A DNA stretch of 59,204 nucleotides from Allocoprococcus comes (GCF_013300725.1 NZ_JAAIMM010000023.1:1-59204), one strand, 5' to 3'; counted from the first letter of the stretch, positions 1-8,261 are shown. Notes: a model not told the origin generated them from the sequence alone. Program-made: numbers and translations.

Positions 1-2
1 TG

Positions 3-65
3 ATCAACAGGTGGCTCTTTTTGAAAAATCAAGGTACAGATGATTACCTACTTACACAAGTGTAA
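3..65 (+). CDS. possible 3' end of an upstream gene (partial)
   Basis: One frame is open from the window edge to a TAA at 63-65 and would encode about 20 residues ending LLTQV. A second frame, from position 2 to a TGA at 41-43, is also open and ends EKSRYR. Too little is visible to choose between them or to name a product. The displaced ychF promoter begins about 20 bases after the later stop, which fits a gene ending here. Confidence 0.2.
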   Translation: MNRWLFLKNQGTDDYLLTQV

Positions 66-85
66 AGAAAACAGAAACTTAAATA

Positions 86-114
86 TTCACAAAGAGAAAA
101 GGCTATGGTATAAT
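86..114 (+). promoter_or_regulatory. displaced native ychF promoter
   Basis: TTCACA at 86-91 and an extended -10, TGGTATAAT, at 106-114 are separated by 17 bases. It lies just ahead of the left att repeat, which contains the ychF ribosome site, so it is most simply the original ychF promoter now cut off from the gene by the island. A near copy lies before the integrase at 8233-8261. Confidence 0.6.
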
Positions 115-145
115 ACAGAGTACTGAATTTAGATAATTATACTGA

Positions 146-174
146 AAATCAAAGGATTTATAGGAGGAAATAGA
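146..174 (+). repeat. left attachment repeat (attL core)
   Basis: These 29 bases are identical to 9485-9513 just before ychF. They include the ribosome site AGGAGGAAAT. Similarity continues with a few changes through the first six codons (MKLGIV) on both sides. The pair brackets a gene set ending in integrase, so it is read as the duplicated core of a site-specific insertion. Confidence 0.8.
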
Positions 175-179
175 GAAAA

Positions 180-218
180 TGAAACTTGGTATCGTTATTA
201 CGAGACCGATTTCATAAA
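180..218 (+). pseudogene. decoy 12-codon ychF start left by the insertion
   Basis: ATG at 180, correctly spaced after AGGAGG, starts MKLGIV exactly as in YchF, then diverges to ITRPIS and stops at 216-218. Leucine 3 is CTT here but TTA in the intact gene, so the copies differ by synonymous changes. It is either the original gene start or an element-borne mimic; which one depends on where strand exchange occurred. A product is not expected to be functional. Confidence 0.6.
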
Positions 219-233
219 TGTCCATATAAGTTG

Positions 234-270
234 TTAAATGCCTTTAAATGCTGATAGCTAGAGCATTTAA
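234..270. repeat. direct and inverted repeats at the island's left end
   Basis: TTAAATGC occurs at 234-241 and 244-251 with a 10-base period, and its complement GCATTTAA is at 263-270. The inner pair makes a 9-bp stem (244-252 with 262-270). Position beside attL suggests binding by integrase or excisionase, but this is inference. Confidence 0.4.
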
Positions 271-324
271 CGGATTTCCGACTTGGATAAAACTCTATAT
301 AAATTCATGTAAGTTTTTGAAAAA

Positions 325-345
325 TGGCCCACTTTGTGGCCCATT
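325..345. repeat. paired 9-bp motif, left end (candidate integrase arm sites)
   Basis: TGGCCCACT at 325-333 and TGGCCCATT at 337-345 are spaced 12 bases start to start. The same pair with the same spacing lies at 9435-9455 beside the right att core. Matched paired motifs at both ends are what tyrosine-integrase arm-binding sites look like. Confidence 0.55.
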
Positions 346-377
346 AACTTTTGATTGAAGTCCTAATATGGTAAGGA

Positions 378-406
378 GAAGTGCTTGTATGAGCGCTTCT
401 TTTTTG
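378..406 (+). terminator. terminator at the left end of the island
   Basis: GAAGTGCT (378-385) pairs with AGCGCTTC (392-399) across a 6-base loop, followed by six T residues. It would stop transcripts from the displaced ychF promoter and, in the excised circle, transcripts leaving the integrase gene. The 407-960 stretch after it is AT-rich. Two short open frames there, at about 528 (50 codons) and 850 (38 codons), lack clear ribosome sites and are not called. Confidence 0.6.
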
Positions 407-1001
407 CAAGTATTATAATAAAAATAACTGGTGATTAGGTTCCAATATGAATATGTAACTGGAATTTTAAAGGCATAGTATGTTGTACCATCTAATAAAT
501 TTTGCTTTCATTTTTGCTCATGACCATGAGACTTTTTTCACTCAAACTGCATGCTGATGATATATTTCTAGTATCGAACAGAACGTTGTTGTATTATGAT
601 TTGCTTTTAATTGTCACGGCAGTGTTTAATGGATGCTGTGAAAGCCTAGGCTTTAAAGGATTTTTTGATGATTGACGAATAATTTACACCTTATTTATAC
701 CTTTGGAAGACCGGATCGGAATAATAGAGAAATAAAGAAATAGATAAATATAACAGGAAGCAATTTTGTCATATTGGAAATAATTAAAATTTGCTGAACC
801 GTGTTGATTTTATTGATTGAGTATAATAAAAGTAAGAACAGAAACTTCCATGTTTGAAGCGGTTACCAGAATTGACAAAGAAATGCAAGTTAGCCAATCC
901 GGTAGTCCAGCATATTTTTTCATTGTCACCCGACGTTTATACAAAACATATACTTATTCCGCTTGATGCGTCATTCTTGTTCTGAAAACAGGAACAGAAT
1001 C

Positions 1002-1018
1002 CTTACAGCGACTGTAAG
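1002..1018. promoter_or_regulatory. inverted repeat before the BceA-like gene (candidate response-regulator operator)
   Basis: CTTACAG-CGA-CTGTAAG is a perfect 7-3-7 palindrome about 60 bases before the ATP-binding gene. It contains TTACA and TGTAA halves separated by five bases. From memory, BceR-type regulators bind a TNACA-N4-TGTAA inverted repeat, so this fits except for one extra spacer base. The encoded response regulator is the natural candidate binder. Confidence 0.5.
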
Positions 1019-1076
1019 TGTTATTTATTGTGCTTCTGTGCTATCATTTACCCAGAAATGGATAGGAGGCATTCAC

Positions 1077-1844
1077 ATGAAACCAATTTTGAATATTGAA
1101 AATCTTACCAAAGTCTATGGGGCGTTGCCAAACCAGACGAGAGCACTGAACGGAATCACTTTTCAGGTCATGCCGGGAGAGTTTCTCGGTATTATGGGAA
1201 GCAGTGGTTCCGGCAAATCCACGCTTCTCAACTGTATTGCAACTGTGATTCAGCCTACAGGTGGAAGCATTCAGGTGGAGGGAGATACTCTGCAATCCCT
1301 CAAGGAAAAGGCTCTTGCCGAGTACCGTGGCAAAAAAGTTGGTTATCTATTCCAGAACTTTGAATTGCTGGACAACCTGACTGGCAGGGAAAATATCCTG
1401 CTCCCGACTTCCTTGCATGGGGTAGCCGAAACAGAAAGCAGCCAGCGGCTGAAGCAGTTGGCTGACTATCTGGAAATTTCTGATGTTCTGGATAAGTTTC
1501 CGTCCAAGATGTCCGGTGGCCAGCGTCAGCGTGTTGCGGCAGCAAGGGCTCTGATCTTACATCCCCAAATGATCCTTGCCGATGAACCGACGGGTGCGCT
1601 GGATTCTAAGAACGCAAGAAGTCTTATGGAGAAGCTGTCCGGCCTGAATCGTGACGAACAAGCTACGATCCTGATGGTAACCCATGATTCCAATGCCGCC
1701 AGTTTCTGTAAGCGCATCCTGTTCATCCAGGATGGCGTGATCTTTCATGAGCTTCGGCGTGGAGACGAAAGCCAGCAGGAGTTCTACGGGCGCATCCTGA
1801 AGGTGATGGCGCAACTGGGAGGGGGCAGCGCAAATGTTCTCTAA
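1077..1844 (+). CDS. BceA-like peptide-antibiotic ABC transporter, ATPase
   Basis: This 255-residue ATP-binding subunit energises a BceAB-type transporter, a family that protects Firmicutes from cell-wall peptide antibiotics such as bacitracin by acting on lipid II-cycle complexes. Visible motifs are Walker A GSSGSGKST (about residue 43), Q-loop LFQNFEL, signature MSGGQRQRV, Walker [12 protein letters not shown] and the switch histidine in MVTHD. The start at 1077 follows GGAGG with good spacing; an upstream in-frame ATG at 963 lacks a site. The stop overlaps the permease start by 11 bases. Its cargo position in the island suggests horizontally acquired resistance. Substrate is not predictable. 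Confidence 0.9.
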   Translation: MKPILNIENLTKVYGALPNQTRALNGITFQVMPGEFLGIMGSSGSGKSTLLNCIATVIQPTGGSIQVEGDTLQSLKEKALAEYRGKKVGYLFQNFELLDNLTGRENILLPTSLHGVAETESSQRLKQLADYLEISDVLDKFPSKMSGGQRQRVAAARALILHPQMILADEPTGALDSKNARSLMEKLSGLNRDEQATILMVTHDSNAASFCKRILFIQDGVIFHELRRGDESQQEFYGRILKVMAQLGGGSANVL

Positions 1845-3906
1845 TCTCATTCTTCGGAACAGTCGCCGCAGCCGAAAGGAAAACGGTCTGTTTTTCAGCT
1901 CCCTGGTGATTTCTATTGTTGCATTTTACATGATTCTTTCCATCTCCACTCAAGATGTGATGCTCTTTTTGCAGAAAATGGAGAGTGACGCAGTTGACAA
2001 ACTCCTGCTTCTGATTCCTGCGTTTTATGGGATGACCCTCGGTATTCTGTTCTTTTTGATCTATTTTGCCTGCAAGTATCAGTTCGAGCGCAGACGGCAT
2101 GAGTTTGGTGTTTATCTAATGTTGGGGATGCGTAGAAGTAAACTGTTTGGTATGCTTCTGGCGGAAGATTTCCTGACCAGTATTCTTGCCATGCTCATAG
2201 GATTACCTGTGGCTGTGGTGCTTTCAGAAATTGTCAGTCTTGTCACCGCCAAACTGGTAGGCATGGGGATCATCGGTCATCAGTTTTCTTTATCCTGGTC
2301 TGCGATTGAATGGACGCTGGCAGGATTTCTGGCAATTAAGCTGACGGCACTTCTGATTTTGAGTGGACGAATCAGCCGCCAAGAGATCGGTACTTTGCTA
2401 TCCCAGCCAACGAACCACCCCAAAAAGCAAATGCCATCTGTTATCTATGGACTGGCTGCTATATGCGGAAGTGTGATGTTGGCAGTGGCTTACTACATGG
2501 CGATTCAGAGAATTGCATGGACAAAGGTAAGTATGATGGGACTGACTTTGCTGTTGGGCATAGTTGGTACGATGCTGCTTTTCTATGGGATGCGTGCGCT
2601 GATTGCTTTGATTGTTAAGAAAGGAAAAGGAAATAAGCAGCTGCATGTATTTACCTTCCGGCAGATTCAGGAGAATGTCATTCATCAGTCAAACTCCATT
2701 GCCATCAGCTCCCTGCTGATTCTGGCAGCGCTGTGTTGTTTTGGTGCGGGCGTAGGAATTGCAGGAACGAATAGCCTGTCTTCTGACCATGTAATCGACT
2801 ATACTTTTGAAGATCATACTGCAGAAGATTCATCGCAGGTTCTTCCGAATATAAAGGCAGCCCTGAAAGAAAACGGTTTGGAAAATCAATTTTCAGAGCT
2901 TTTTGAAATGAGGGTTGGGAGTATTCACACCACAGAAGATTATGATAATGCCTACAGCATGGACGTTGTTATGGACTCTCTTCGAAGCCTGCCCCAGTCG
3001 GAAGACCGGGATGTCCTTTTGAACAATCTTGATTATGCCACATACCCATATTTGATTTGTTTATCGGACTATAATCGTTTGTTGGAATTGTCCGGCAATC
3101 CGGCTCTCCAATTAGGCGAAAAGGAGGCCGCTGTCTATATTGATACAGAGTTTACTACGGTAAGCCGTACCGCAATGCTGAACCAAGTATTGGCCGGGCA
3201 TCCCAAGGTGGAACTGGATGGTAGTCCGATTCATCTTACAGGAGAGGTTCAGTCTGTGAATTTGGTCACGGACCGTTCTATAACCTTGTCCTTTGCATTG
3301 ATTCTTCCGGATGAAGCATTCCTATATTATAGCCAGGGGATGTATGATACCTATGTCAATGCGGTGCTCAGTGAACAGGCTCTGGATGGAAATAGCCTTA
3401 TGACTGCATATTTGGATTTGAACGAGAAGCTGGACGAAACTGGCATTGAATATGAAAGCTATCTTCAGAATATGGGTCGTCAGCTTTTCTACACCATAGC
3501 ATCCAGTTATATTACCCTATATCTAGCAATTGTTTTCCTGGTAGTTGCCAACACCATCGTGGGTGTTCAGTTCCTGATGAGTCAGCAGAAAACCGGGCGC
3601 AGATACCAGACTCTGATCCGCCTGGGAGCTACTTACGAAACCCTTTGCCAGTCTGCTGGAAAGCAAATTACCTGGTTTATGGGACTTCCTGTATTGGTTG
3701 CGGCTGTCAGCAGTCTGTTTGGAGTCAGGGCGTTATTTACAGGGATACTCTCGTCTCGAACCCGTGGGACAGTGTCTGAAATGCTACTTGTATCTGCTAC
3801 TATGATTTTGCTGCTTTGCGTGATAGAATATATTTATATGAGAGTGGTCAAGCGCTCCAGTGATCGGTATTTGCTGACACTGATGCAGCCACAGAGAGAA
3901 GAATAA
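1834..3906 (+). CDS. BceB-like ABC transporter permease
   Basis: A 690-residue membrane protein with FtsX-type helices near both ends and a large extracellular region (about residues 310-510) between them, as expected for BceB permeases, which bind peptide antibiotics outside the cell and pass the flux signal to the partner kinase. It begins inside the end of the ATPase gene, so translation is coupled, and ends 19 bases before the response-regulator start. The family usually has ten membrane segments; length and layout fit. It forms a complex with the preceding ATPase and likely with the histidine kinase downstream. Confidence 0.88.
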   Translation: MFSNLILRNSRRSRKENGLFFSSLVISIVAFYMILSISTQDVMLFLQKMESDAVDKLLLLIPAFYGMTLGILFFLIYFACKYQFERRRHEFGVYLMLGMRRSKLFGMLLAEDFLTSILAMLIGLPVAVVLSEIVSLVTAKLVGMGIIGHQFSLSWSAIEWTLAGFLAIKLTALLILSGRISRQEIGTLLSQPTNHPKKQMPSVIYGLAAICGSVMLAVAYYMAIQRIAWTKVSMMGLTLLLGIVGTMLLFYGMRALIALIVKKGKGNKQLHVFTFRQIQENVIHQSNSIAISSLLILAALCCFGAGVGIAGTNSLSSDHVIDYTFEDHTAEDSSQVLPNIKAALKENGLENQFSELFEMRVGSIHTTEDYDNAYSMDVVMDSLRSLPQSEDRDVLLNNLDYATYPYLICLSDYNRLLELSGNPALQLGEKEAAVYIDTEFTTVSRTAMLNQVLAGHPKVELDGSPIHLTGEVQSVNLVTDRSITLSFALILPDEAFLYYSQGMYDTYVNAVLSEQALDGNSLMTAYLDLNEKLDETGIEYESYLQNMGRQLFYTIASSYITLYLAIVFLVVANTIVGVQFLMSQQKTGRRYQTLIRLGATYETLCQSAGKQITWFMGLPVLVAAVSSLFGVRALFTGILSSRTRGTVSEMLLVSATMILLLCVIEYIYMRVVKRSSDRYLLTLMQPQREE

Positions 3907-3925
3907 TTTGGAAGGAGGTGCTGCC

Positions 3926-4603
3926 GTGAAAAGAATTGCTGTTGTGGAAGATGAAGTCTATATGCGGGAAGAACTCTGCAATATGCTTCAAAAGGACGGG
4001 TATCTTGCGGAGGCAATCACCGAGTTGGAAGATGCCGTTCGGCTCCTGGCAGCCCTCCGTCCTGACCTTGTGATCTTAGACCTGAATTTGCCGGAGATCA
4101 GTGGCTTTCAAATCTGCCAGGAACTAAAGAATAAAACCGCTATCCCCGTCCTGGTACTGACTTCCAGAGATCAGGTAAAGGATGAACTGCAAGCGTTCCA
4201 CTTGGGTGCTGATGAATATTTGACGAAGCCGTGCAGAAAAGATCGACTTCTTGCCAGGGTATCCAATATTCTCAAAAGGTATGAAGGCCGTACCAATCTC
4301 ATAGAGGGACCAGATTTCCTGTTAGACCAGCAGACCTACACGCTTTATATTCATAATACCTCTGTCGTGCTTCCAAAAAATCAGGGAAAACTGTTGGTTG
4401 CTCTTTTGTCCGGCGGCGATGCTCTGGCCACGACGGAGCAACTTTGCATAGCACTATGGGGAACCACGGAATACATAGACGAAAATGCCTTGCAGGTTAA
4501 TCTGACCAGGCTGAAAAAGACGATGTCCGGTCTTGAGATGAAGCAGCGAATCGTTGCGGTTCGTGGGATGGGCTATCGTCTGGAAACGGGGGTGGCTCCA
4601 TGA
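3926..4603 (+). CDS. BceR-like OmpR-family response regulator
   Basis: A 225-residue regulator. The receiver domain has acidic residues near the N-terminus (VVEDE), phosphoacceptor Asp52 in LDLNLPE and the conserved lysine in LTKPC. A winged-helix DNA-binding domain follows (about 125-222). The start is taken as GTG at 3926, seven bases after GGAGG; an ATG at 3908 overlaps that ribosome site and is less likely. The stop overlaps the kinase start (ATGA). It probably activates the transporter promoter through the palindrome at 1002-1018. Confidence 0.88.
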   Translation: MKRIAVVEDEVYMREELCNMLQKDGYLAEAITELEDAVRLLAALRPDLVILDLNLPEISGFQICQELKNKTAIPVLVLTSRDQVKDELQAFHLGADEYLTKPCRKDRLLARVSNILKRYEGRTNLIEGPDFLLDQQTYTLYIHNTSVVLPKNQGKLLVALLSGGDALATTEQLCIALWGTTEYIDENALQVNLTRLKKTMSGLEMKQRIVAVRGMGYRLETGVAP

Positions 4604-5625
4604 AGCGGCTTTGGCGCATGATAGAACGGTACTACCCCTGGCTGCTGTTGCTGTTGGGCGTGGATTGCTTTTGTGCTATCATTCTTTGGATTTCTGACAT
4701 TCAGGCATTTCAAACCTTGAGTGGGTTAGTAGTTCTGACAAGCCTCCTTTTGTTTTCAGCAATTCTGTTTGTACTAAACAAGCGGGAGACCACCCGCCGA
4801 GAGCTGTTCCGGGATTTCCTCAGTGATCCTACCATCTGCAACGAGGAACGGCTGCTCAGTGCCATCAGCCGGGAAGAAGGAGAATCTATCCGGCTTCTGG
4901 CATCAGTTTTACAGGAACACAAAACTGAGAGTAACAGTATGGCAGATGCCCTACAGGACTATGAAGAATATGTGGAGGGCTGGGCACATGAAGCGAAAAC
5001 GCCCCTATCGTTGTTGACCATGCTCCTGGATAATCGGAGCAACGAAATGTCTCCTCCCCTGCAAGCAAAACTGGATTATGTCCGCAGTCAGCTTCAGGAG
5101 GATGTCACTCAGATGTTATACTATGCCCGGTTAAAGAGCAGTACAAAGGATTATCAGTTTAAGGATATCAATTTGAATGACTGCTTGGGGGAAGTTCTGG
5201 AGGACTATGCCCCACTTCTGGAAGAAAAGCAGTTTGTAATTATCAATAAACTGCAATCTGAAACAGTCTATACAGACCGTAGAGGGCTTCAGTTTATGTT
5301 GGGACAGATCGTGAGCAATGCCATAAAATATAGCAGCGATAGTCCCATGCTAACAATCTCTATGATACATTCGGAGATCGCAGATGTTCTTTCAGTTGAG
5401 GATAATGGCATCGGTGTAAAAAAATATGATCTGCCGTATATTTTTCAAAAGGGCTTTACCGGGGATTCTACTGACAGCAGAAAGAAAGCTACCGGTATAG
5501 GGCTTTACCTGGTTAAGAAGATGGCTGACGATCTAAACCTTCGTCTGGAAGCTGCTTCCCCGTGGGAAAAGGGCTTTAAGATAGTCATCTTCTTTCCAAA
5601 ATTGAGATCCAACGGAGGAAAATAA
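4600..5625 (+). CDS. BceS-like intramembrane-sensing histidine kinase
   Basis: A 341-residue kinase with two N-terminal membrane helices (about 13-32 and 39-60) and almost no extracellular loop, the hallmark of kinases that sense through a partner transporter. The dimerisation domain carries His130 in WAHEAKTPL. The ATPase domain shows the N box (SNAIKY), G1 (DNGIG) and G2 (GIGLYLV). It closes a four-gene module, ATPase-permease-regulator-kinase. The usual order in Bacillus is regulator-kinase-ATPase-permease, so the order here is reversed. Confidence 0.88.
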   Translation: MKRLWRMIERYYPWLLLLLGVDCFCAIILWISDIQAFQTLSGLVVLTSLLLFSAILFVLNKRETTRRELFRDFLSDPTICNEERLLSAISREEGESIRLLASVLQEHKTESNSMADALQDYEEYVEGWAHEAKTPLSLLTMLLDNRSNEMSPPLQAKLDYVRSQLQEDVTQMLYYARLKSSTKDYQFKDINLNDCLGEVLEDYAPLLEEKQFVIINKLQSETVYTDRRGLQFMLGQIVSNAIKYSSDSPMLTISMIHSEIADVLSVEDNGIGVKKYDLPYIFQKGFTGDSTDSRKKATGIGLYLVKKMADDLNLRLEAASPWEKGFKIVIFFPKLRSNGGK

Positions 5626-5638
5626 TATAAGCAAAAAA

Positions 5639-5709
5639 CGGGGCTGTAAAATAAGTCTCTGCTAAAGAAACGCTAGTTCCGACAAATGCTGGTTCTGGCG
5701 TTTCTTTAC
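5639..5709. mobile_element. insertion-sequence end remnant with hairpin
   Basis: GGGGCTGTAAAATAAGTC at 5639 resembles the terminal repeats of IS1182-like elements. It is followed by a hairpin with an 11-bp perfect stem, TAAAGAAACGC (5663-5673) with GCGTTTCTTTA (5699-5709). A transposase fragment begins at once on the other strand, so this is probably one end of a decayed insertion sequence. Confidence 0.4.
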
Positions 5710-5957
5710 ATTAATATATGTTTTTTGAAAATCGTCACTGTTTTATGTAAAAAGGGTACACTTAATAAGCTTGGATAGATTTCTTCTGTACGTCCATATT
5801 TTTTATATCTTACATGTTGTTTTCGTTTGAAAAGAAATTTACGTCCAATAGGGCATATAGGATTTCCGTTCTCATCTCTTATATAGTTTACAGCACGATA
5901 AGGATTCGTGTGATGTTTTTTATCTGCCGTTTCTTTTTTGTACATGGTAAATATCAT
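5706..5957 (-). pseudogene. IS1182-like transposase fragment
   Basis: The reading frame contains NPICPIGRKF followed by RKQHVRYKKYGRTEEIY. This resembles the middle of IS1182-family transposases, where a CPNG motif and a tyrosine/glycine-rich stretch precede a cysteine cluster. The cysteine cluster is missing, and after EEIY the frame runs into unrelated residues, which points to a frameshift or deletion. At 83 residues it is far below the usual length of 450-550. It is a relic and not an active transposase. Confidence 0.5.
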
Positions 5958-6083
5958 TAAATTTTTCCATTAAAGGTACAAAGCATTCCATGCCTTGTCT
6001 TCCATAAAATCAATTCTACGTTAAAAACATACCGTCTAGACAGCTATTTTTTAAGCTATCATTTGAAAGACATATATAATATA

Positions 6084-6124
6084 TAGGCTCAAATGGTGAA
6101 AGTGCCCATTTGGGCCTATTATTG
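6084..6124. terminator. hairpin, probable bidirectional terminator
   Basis: A 13-base stem, TAGGCTCAAATGG (6084-6096) with CCATTTGGGCCTA (6106-6118), one mismatch, loop of nine, followed by TTATT. A 14-bp perfect palindrome GTATGAATTCATAC lies just after it at 6124-6137. No gene is supported between 5958 and 6603; a 63-codon frame at 6163 has neither a ribosome site nor recognisable sequence. Confidence 0.4.
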
Positions 6125-6339
6125 TATGAATTCATACGTTACAACCAGAGCAAGATCCACCCGTGTATTACAGTATTGTCATTTTGACAATTTTGTATTA
6201 CTTACGAGTAGCAGACTTGATGGGGGTTACGTCCCCATACCCACGTGAAAATATAATTGCAGGCAATTACATTTTAGCAGATACGCAAGCGTTTCTGAGT
6301 AAGCGTCATAGACAACAAAATAAGAAAATTTTGATAAGG

Positions 6340-6370
6340 CATTCACCTGGATAGGTGAGTGTTTTTTTAT
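6340..6370 (+). terminator. terminator before the replication region
   Basis: CATTCACCT (6340-6348) pairs with AGGTGAGTG (6353-6361) with one G-T pair and a short loop, followed by a run of T residues. It separates the cargo and IS remnants from the replication/integration block. Confidence 0.55.
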
Positions 6371-6390
6371 TTTCAAATATTTAATTAACA

Positions 6391-6549
6391 GAAAAAATAA
6401 AAAAGTTTTCCTCAGGGGGCTGTAAAAATGCCTCTCAGCGTTTCGTATTAATGAAAGGGTATTTTTTGCAGGAAAAATAAAAAATTTTCATCAAGAGCCT
6501 GTATTTATGCCCTTCATCTTTTGAATATGTGTAAGGACATTTTTTGAGC
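6391..6549. repeat. 80-bp imperfect tandem duplication before the replication initiator gene
   Basis: Block A (6391-6469) and block B (6472-6549) align along their length. Both begin with GAAAAA-rich sequence, then a GTTTTC/ATTTTC, a CTGTA(A/T)..ATGCC segment, and end in a T-run followed by GC. They stand 55 bases before a replication initiator, so they may be iterons or an origin. Direct evidence of origin activity is absent. Confidence 0.5.
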
Positions 6550-6603
6550 CGGCATAAAAATGATTTTTACAACAGTTAGAAACAGAAACGAGGCGAGAAA
6601 AGA

Positions 6604-7131
6604 ATGAAATATGAATACATGAAGGAGTCAGAGCAGATGCTTCAGTACTTCCAGTTTCCGAAGTTTTTGCTAAAACTGCGAATTTCTCAAACTGCAAAAT
6701 TCCTTTATATGATTTTGTATGACCGGGCACGGATATCGAGAATGAATAGTTGGATAGACAAGTATGGAAATGTTTATCTGATTTTTCCGATAGAGGAATT
6801 GTCTGCTCAAATCGGTAAATGTAAATCTTCTGTAAAAACAGCATTGAAGGAATTAGATGATGTGGGACTATTGGTTCGCAGATCTGGTGGTTTTTCAAAA
6901 CCCAATCATTTATATATAAAAATTCCATCTGATGAGATTGGTTTACAGCTGGTTGAGAATAAGGCGGTTGAAAAGATGGTTGCAACAGAGTCGGAAAAGC
7001 AACCTTCATCTGGTCGTAAAAATGGCTGTGCAGGAGTCGGAAATGTGGCACCTAGTAAAGTAACTGAGAAATATAAAAGAAATAAATATCATGAAGTAAA
7101 TTATTGCTATGGAGAAGGAGAGAGTTTGTGA
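6604..7131 (+). CDS. replication initiator protein, RepA N-terminal-like
   Basis: A 175-residue winged-helix protein. The N-terminal 100 residues (FPKFLL.., KFLYMILYDRARIS.., YLIFPIEELSAQIG, ALKELDDVGLLVRR) match the general pattern of the RepA_N domain of Firmicutes plasmids and integrative elements. The C-terminal ~60 residues are polar and probably disordered. GAGG precedes the ATG. The stop overlaps the next start (TGATG). With the DnaC-like neighbour it probably starts element replication after excision. Homology is judged by eye, so a general HTH protein is the alternative. Confidence 0.7.
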   Translation: MKYEYMKESEQMLQYFQFPKFLLKLRISQTAKFLYMILYDRARISRMNSWIDKYGNVYLIFPIEELSAQIGKCKSSVKTALKELDDVGLLVRRSGGFSKPNHLYIKIPSDEIGLQLVENKAVEKMVATESEKQPSSGRKNGCAGVGNVAPSKVTEKYKRNKYHEVNYCYGEGESL

Positions 7132-7946
7132 TGAGAGAAGAAGATATCGTATGTGTAGGCAGTGATGGTTTGCAATACTGCAAAGTCTGTGGGGAAGCGA
7201 AAGAAGCTTTTTTCCCCGAGGGTGGCTTTATGGGGATGAAAAAACATACTAGGCAATGTGCCTGTGACAGAAAAGCGTATGAAGAAGAACAAAAATATTT
7301 TAAAGAGAAAGAACACCGGGAATTAGTCAGTAGAAATACGAGCATCTGTTTTGACGAGAGCAGGATGGAAGAGTGGACATTTGAGAATGCAGATATGTCA
7401 GATGCAGTAATGCATAAGGCAAAAAGCTATGTTGATAACTGGGAGGAAATGAAAAGAAATCATATAGGCTGTTTGTTCTGGGGACCGGTTGGTACCGGGA
7501 AAAGTTATATTGCCGGGTGTATTGCCAATGAACTTCTTAAGCGGGAAGTAACGGTAAAGATGACAAATTTCAATACCATTATTGATGATATATTTCCACT
7601 GGCAGACAAAACGGAATATATCAATGCATTGGCTTCTTACCAGCTTTTGATTATTGATGATCTTGGAGTGGAACGAAATTCAGAATATGCGTTAGGAATT
7701 GTTTTTAGCGTCATAGACCGCAGGATCCGTTCGGGACGACCTTTGATCATCACAACCAATCTTCCGCTGAAAGAAATAAAAAGCGAGACCATGTTGGACA
7801 AAAGGCGTATCTATGATCGTATTTTAGAAATGTGTACACCAATGTATGTTGGAGGTACAAGTAAACGAGAAGCGATTGCAAGTATGAAAATGGAGAAAGC
7901 GAAAACGTTGTTGAATACAAAGAATGATCGTGTGTATTGCGGATAG
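7131..7946 (+). CDS. DnaC-like helicase-loader ATPase
   Basis: A 271-residue AAA+ ATPase that would load replicative helicase at the element origin. An N-terminal cysteine set (CKVCG.., QCAC; residues ~15-45) suggests a zinc-binding region. Walker A is GPVGTGKSY, Walker B LLIIDDLGVE, and sensor 1 IITTNL. The start at 7131 overlaps the previous stop; earlier codons in frame lie inside the rep gene. Rep plus loader just before excisionase and integrase is a common module in Firmicutes integrative elements. Confidence 0.82.
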   Translation: MREEDIVCVGSDGLQYCKVCGEAKEAFFPEGGFMGMKKHTRQCACDRKAYEEEQKYFKEKEHRELVSRNTSICFDESRMEEWTFENADMSDAVMHKAKSYVDNWEEMKRNHIGCLFWGPVGTGKSYIAGCIANELLKREVTVKMTNFNTIIDDIFPLADKTEYINALASYQLLIIDDLGVERNSEYALGIVFSVIDRRIRSGRPLIITTNLPLKEIKSETMLDKRRIYDRILEMCTPMYVGGTSKREAIASMKMEKAKTLLNTKNDRVYCG

Positions 7947-7987
7947 AAGTGTATGCTACGCACGTTAAATAATAAGGGAAGGATTTT

Positions 7988-8188
7988 ATGAGCAAACAAC
8001 ATGTTGCGATATGTGAAAAAGTGGCTCTTACAATTGAAGAGGCAGCAGAATACAGTAATATTGGACAAAACAGAATAAGTGGTCTTTTGAAAGAACCGAG
8101 ATGTCCGTTTGTGCTTTACGTAGGCACGAAAAAACTTGTAAAGAGAAAAGAATTTGAAAAATTCATTTCGGAAAGTGTGGAAATATAA
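7988..8188 (+). CDS. excisionase, Tn916 Xis-like
   Basis: A 66-residue basic protein with the pattern of small excisionases: a helix-turn-helix start (LTIEEAAEYSNIGQNRI), then LLKEPRCPF and VGTKKLVKRKEFEKFI. GAAGGATTTT precedes the ATG. Such proteins bend DNA at element ends and favour excision by the integrase. It sits 115 bases before the integrase, whose separate promoter lies in the gap. Confidence 0.85.
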   Translation: MSKQHVAICEKVALTIEEAAEYSNIGQNRISGLLKEPRCPFVLYVGTKKLVKRKEFEKFISESVEI

Positions 8189-8232
8189 ATGATTGACAGG
8201 AGATGGGGCAGGAGATGAGATGAAAATGAATA

Positions 8233-8261
8233 TTCACAAAAATAAGATGCTATGGTATAAT
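8233..8261 (+). promoter_or_regulatory. integrase promoter, a close copy of the displaced ychF promoter
   Basis: TTCACA (8233-8238) and TGGTATAAT (8253-8261) with a 17-base spacer. The 51 bases at 8229-8279 align without gaps to 82-132, with roughly nine to eleven differences concentrated in the spacer and the region after +1. The shared CTATGGTATAATACA is exact. Confidence 0.7.

Noticed and set aside
528-964. Two short frames (50 and 38 codons) between the island's left end and the BceA-like gene
   Set aside because: Neither has a ribosome site or a recognisable product; they may be relics of lost genes.
6163-6354. A 63-codon open frame on the plus strand
   Set aside because: No ribosome site, no recognisable sequence, and its end overlaps a terminator hairpin.
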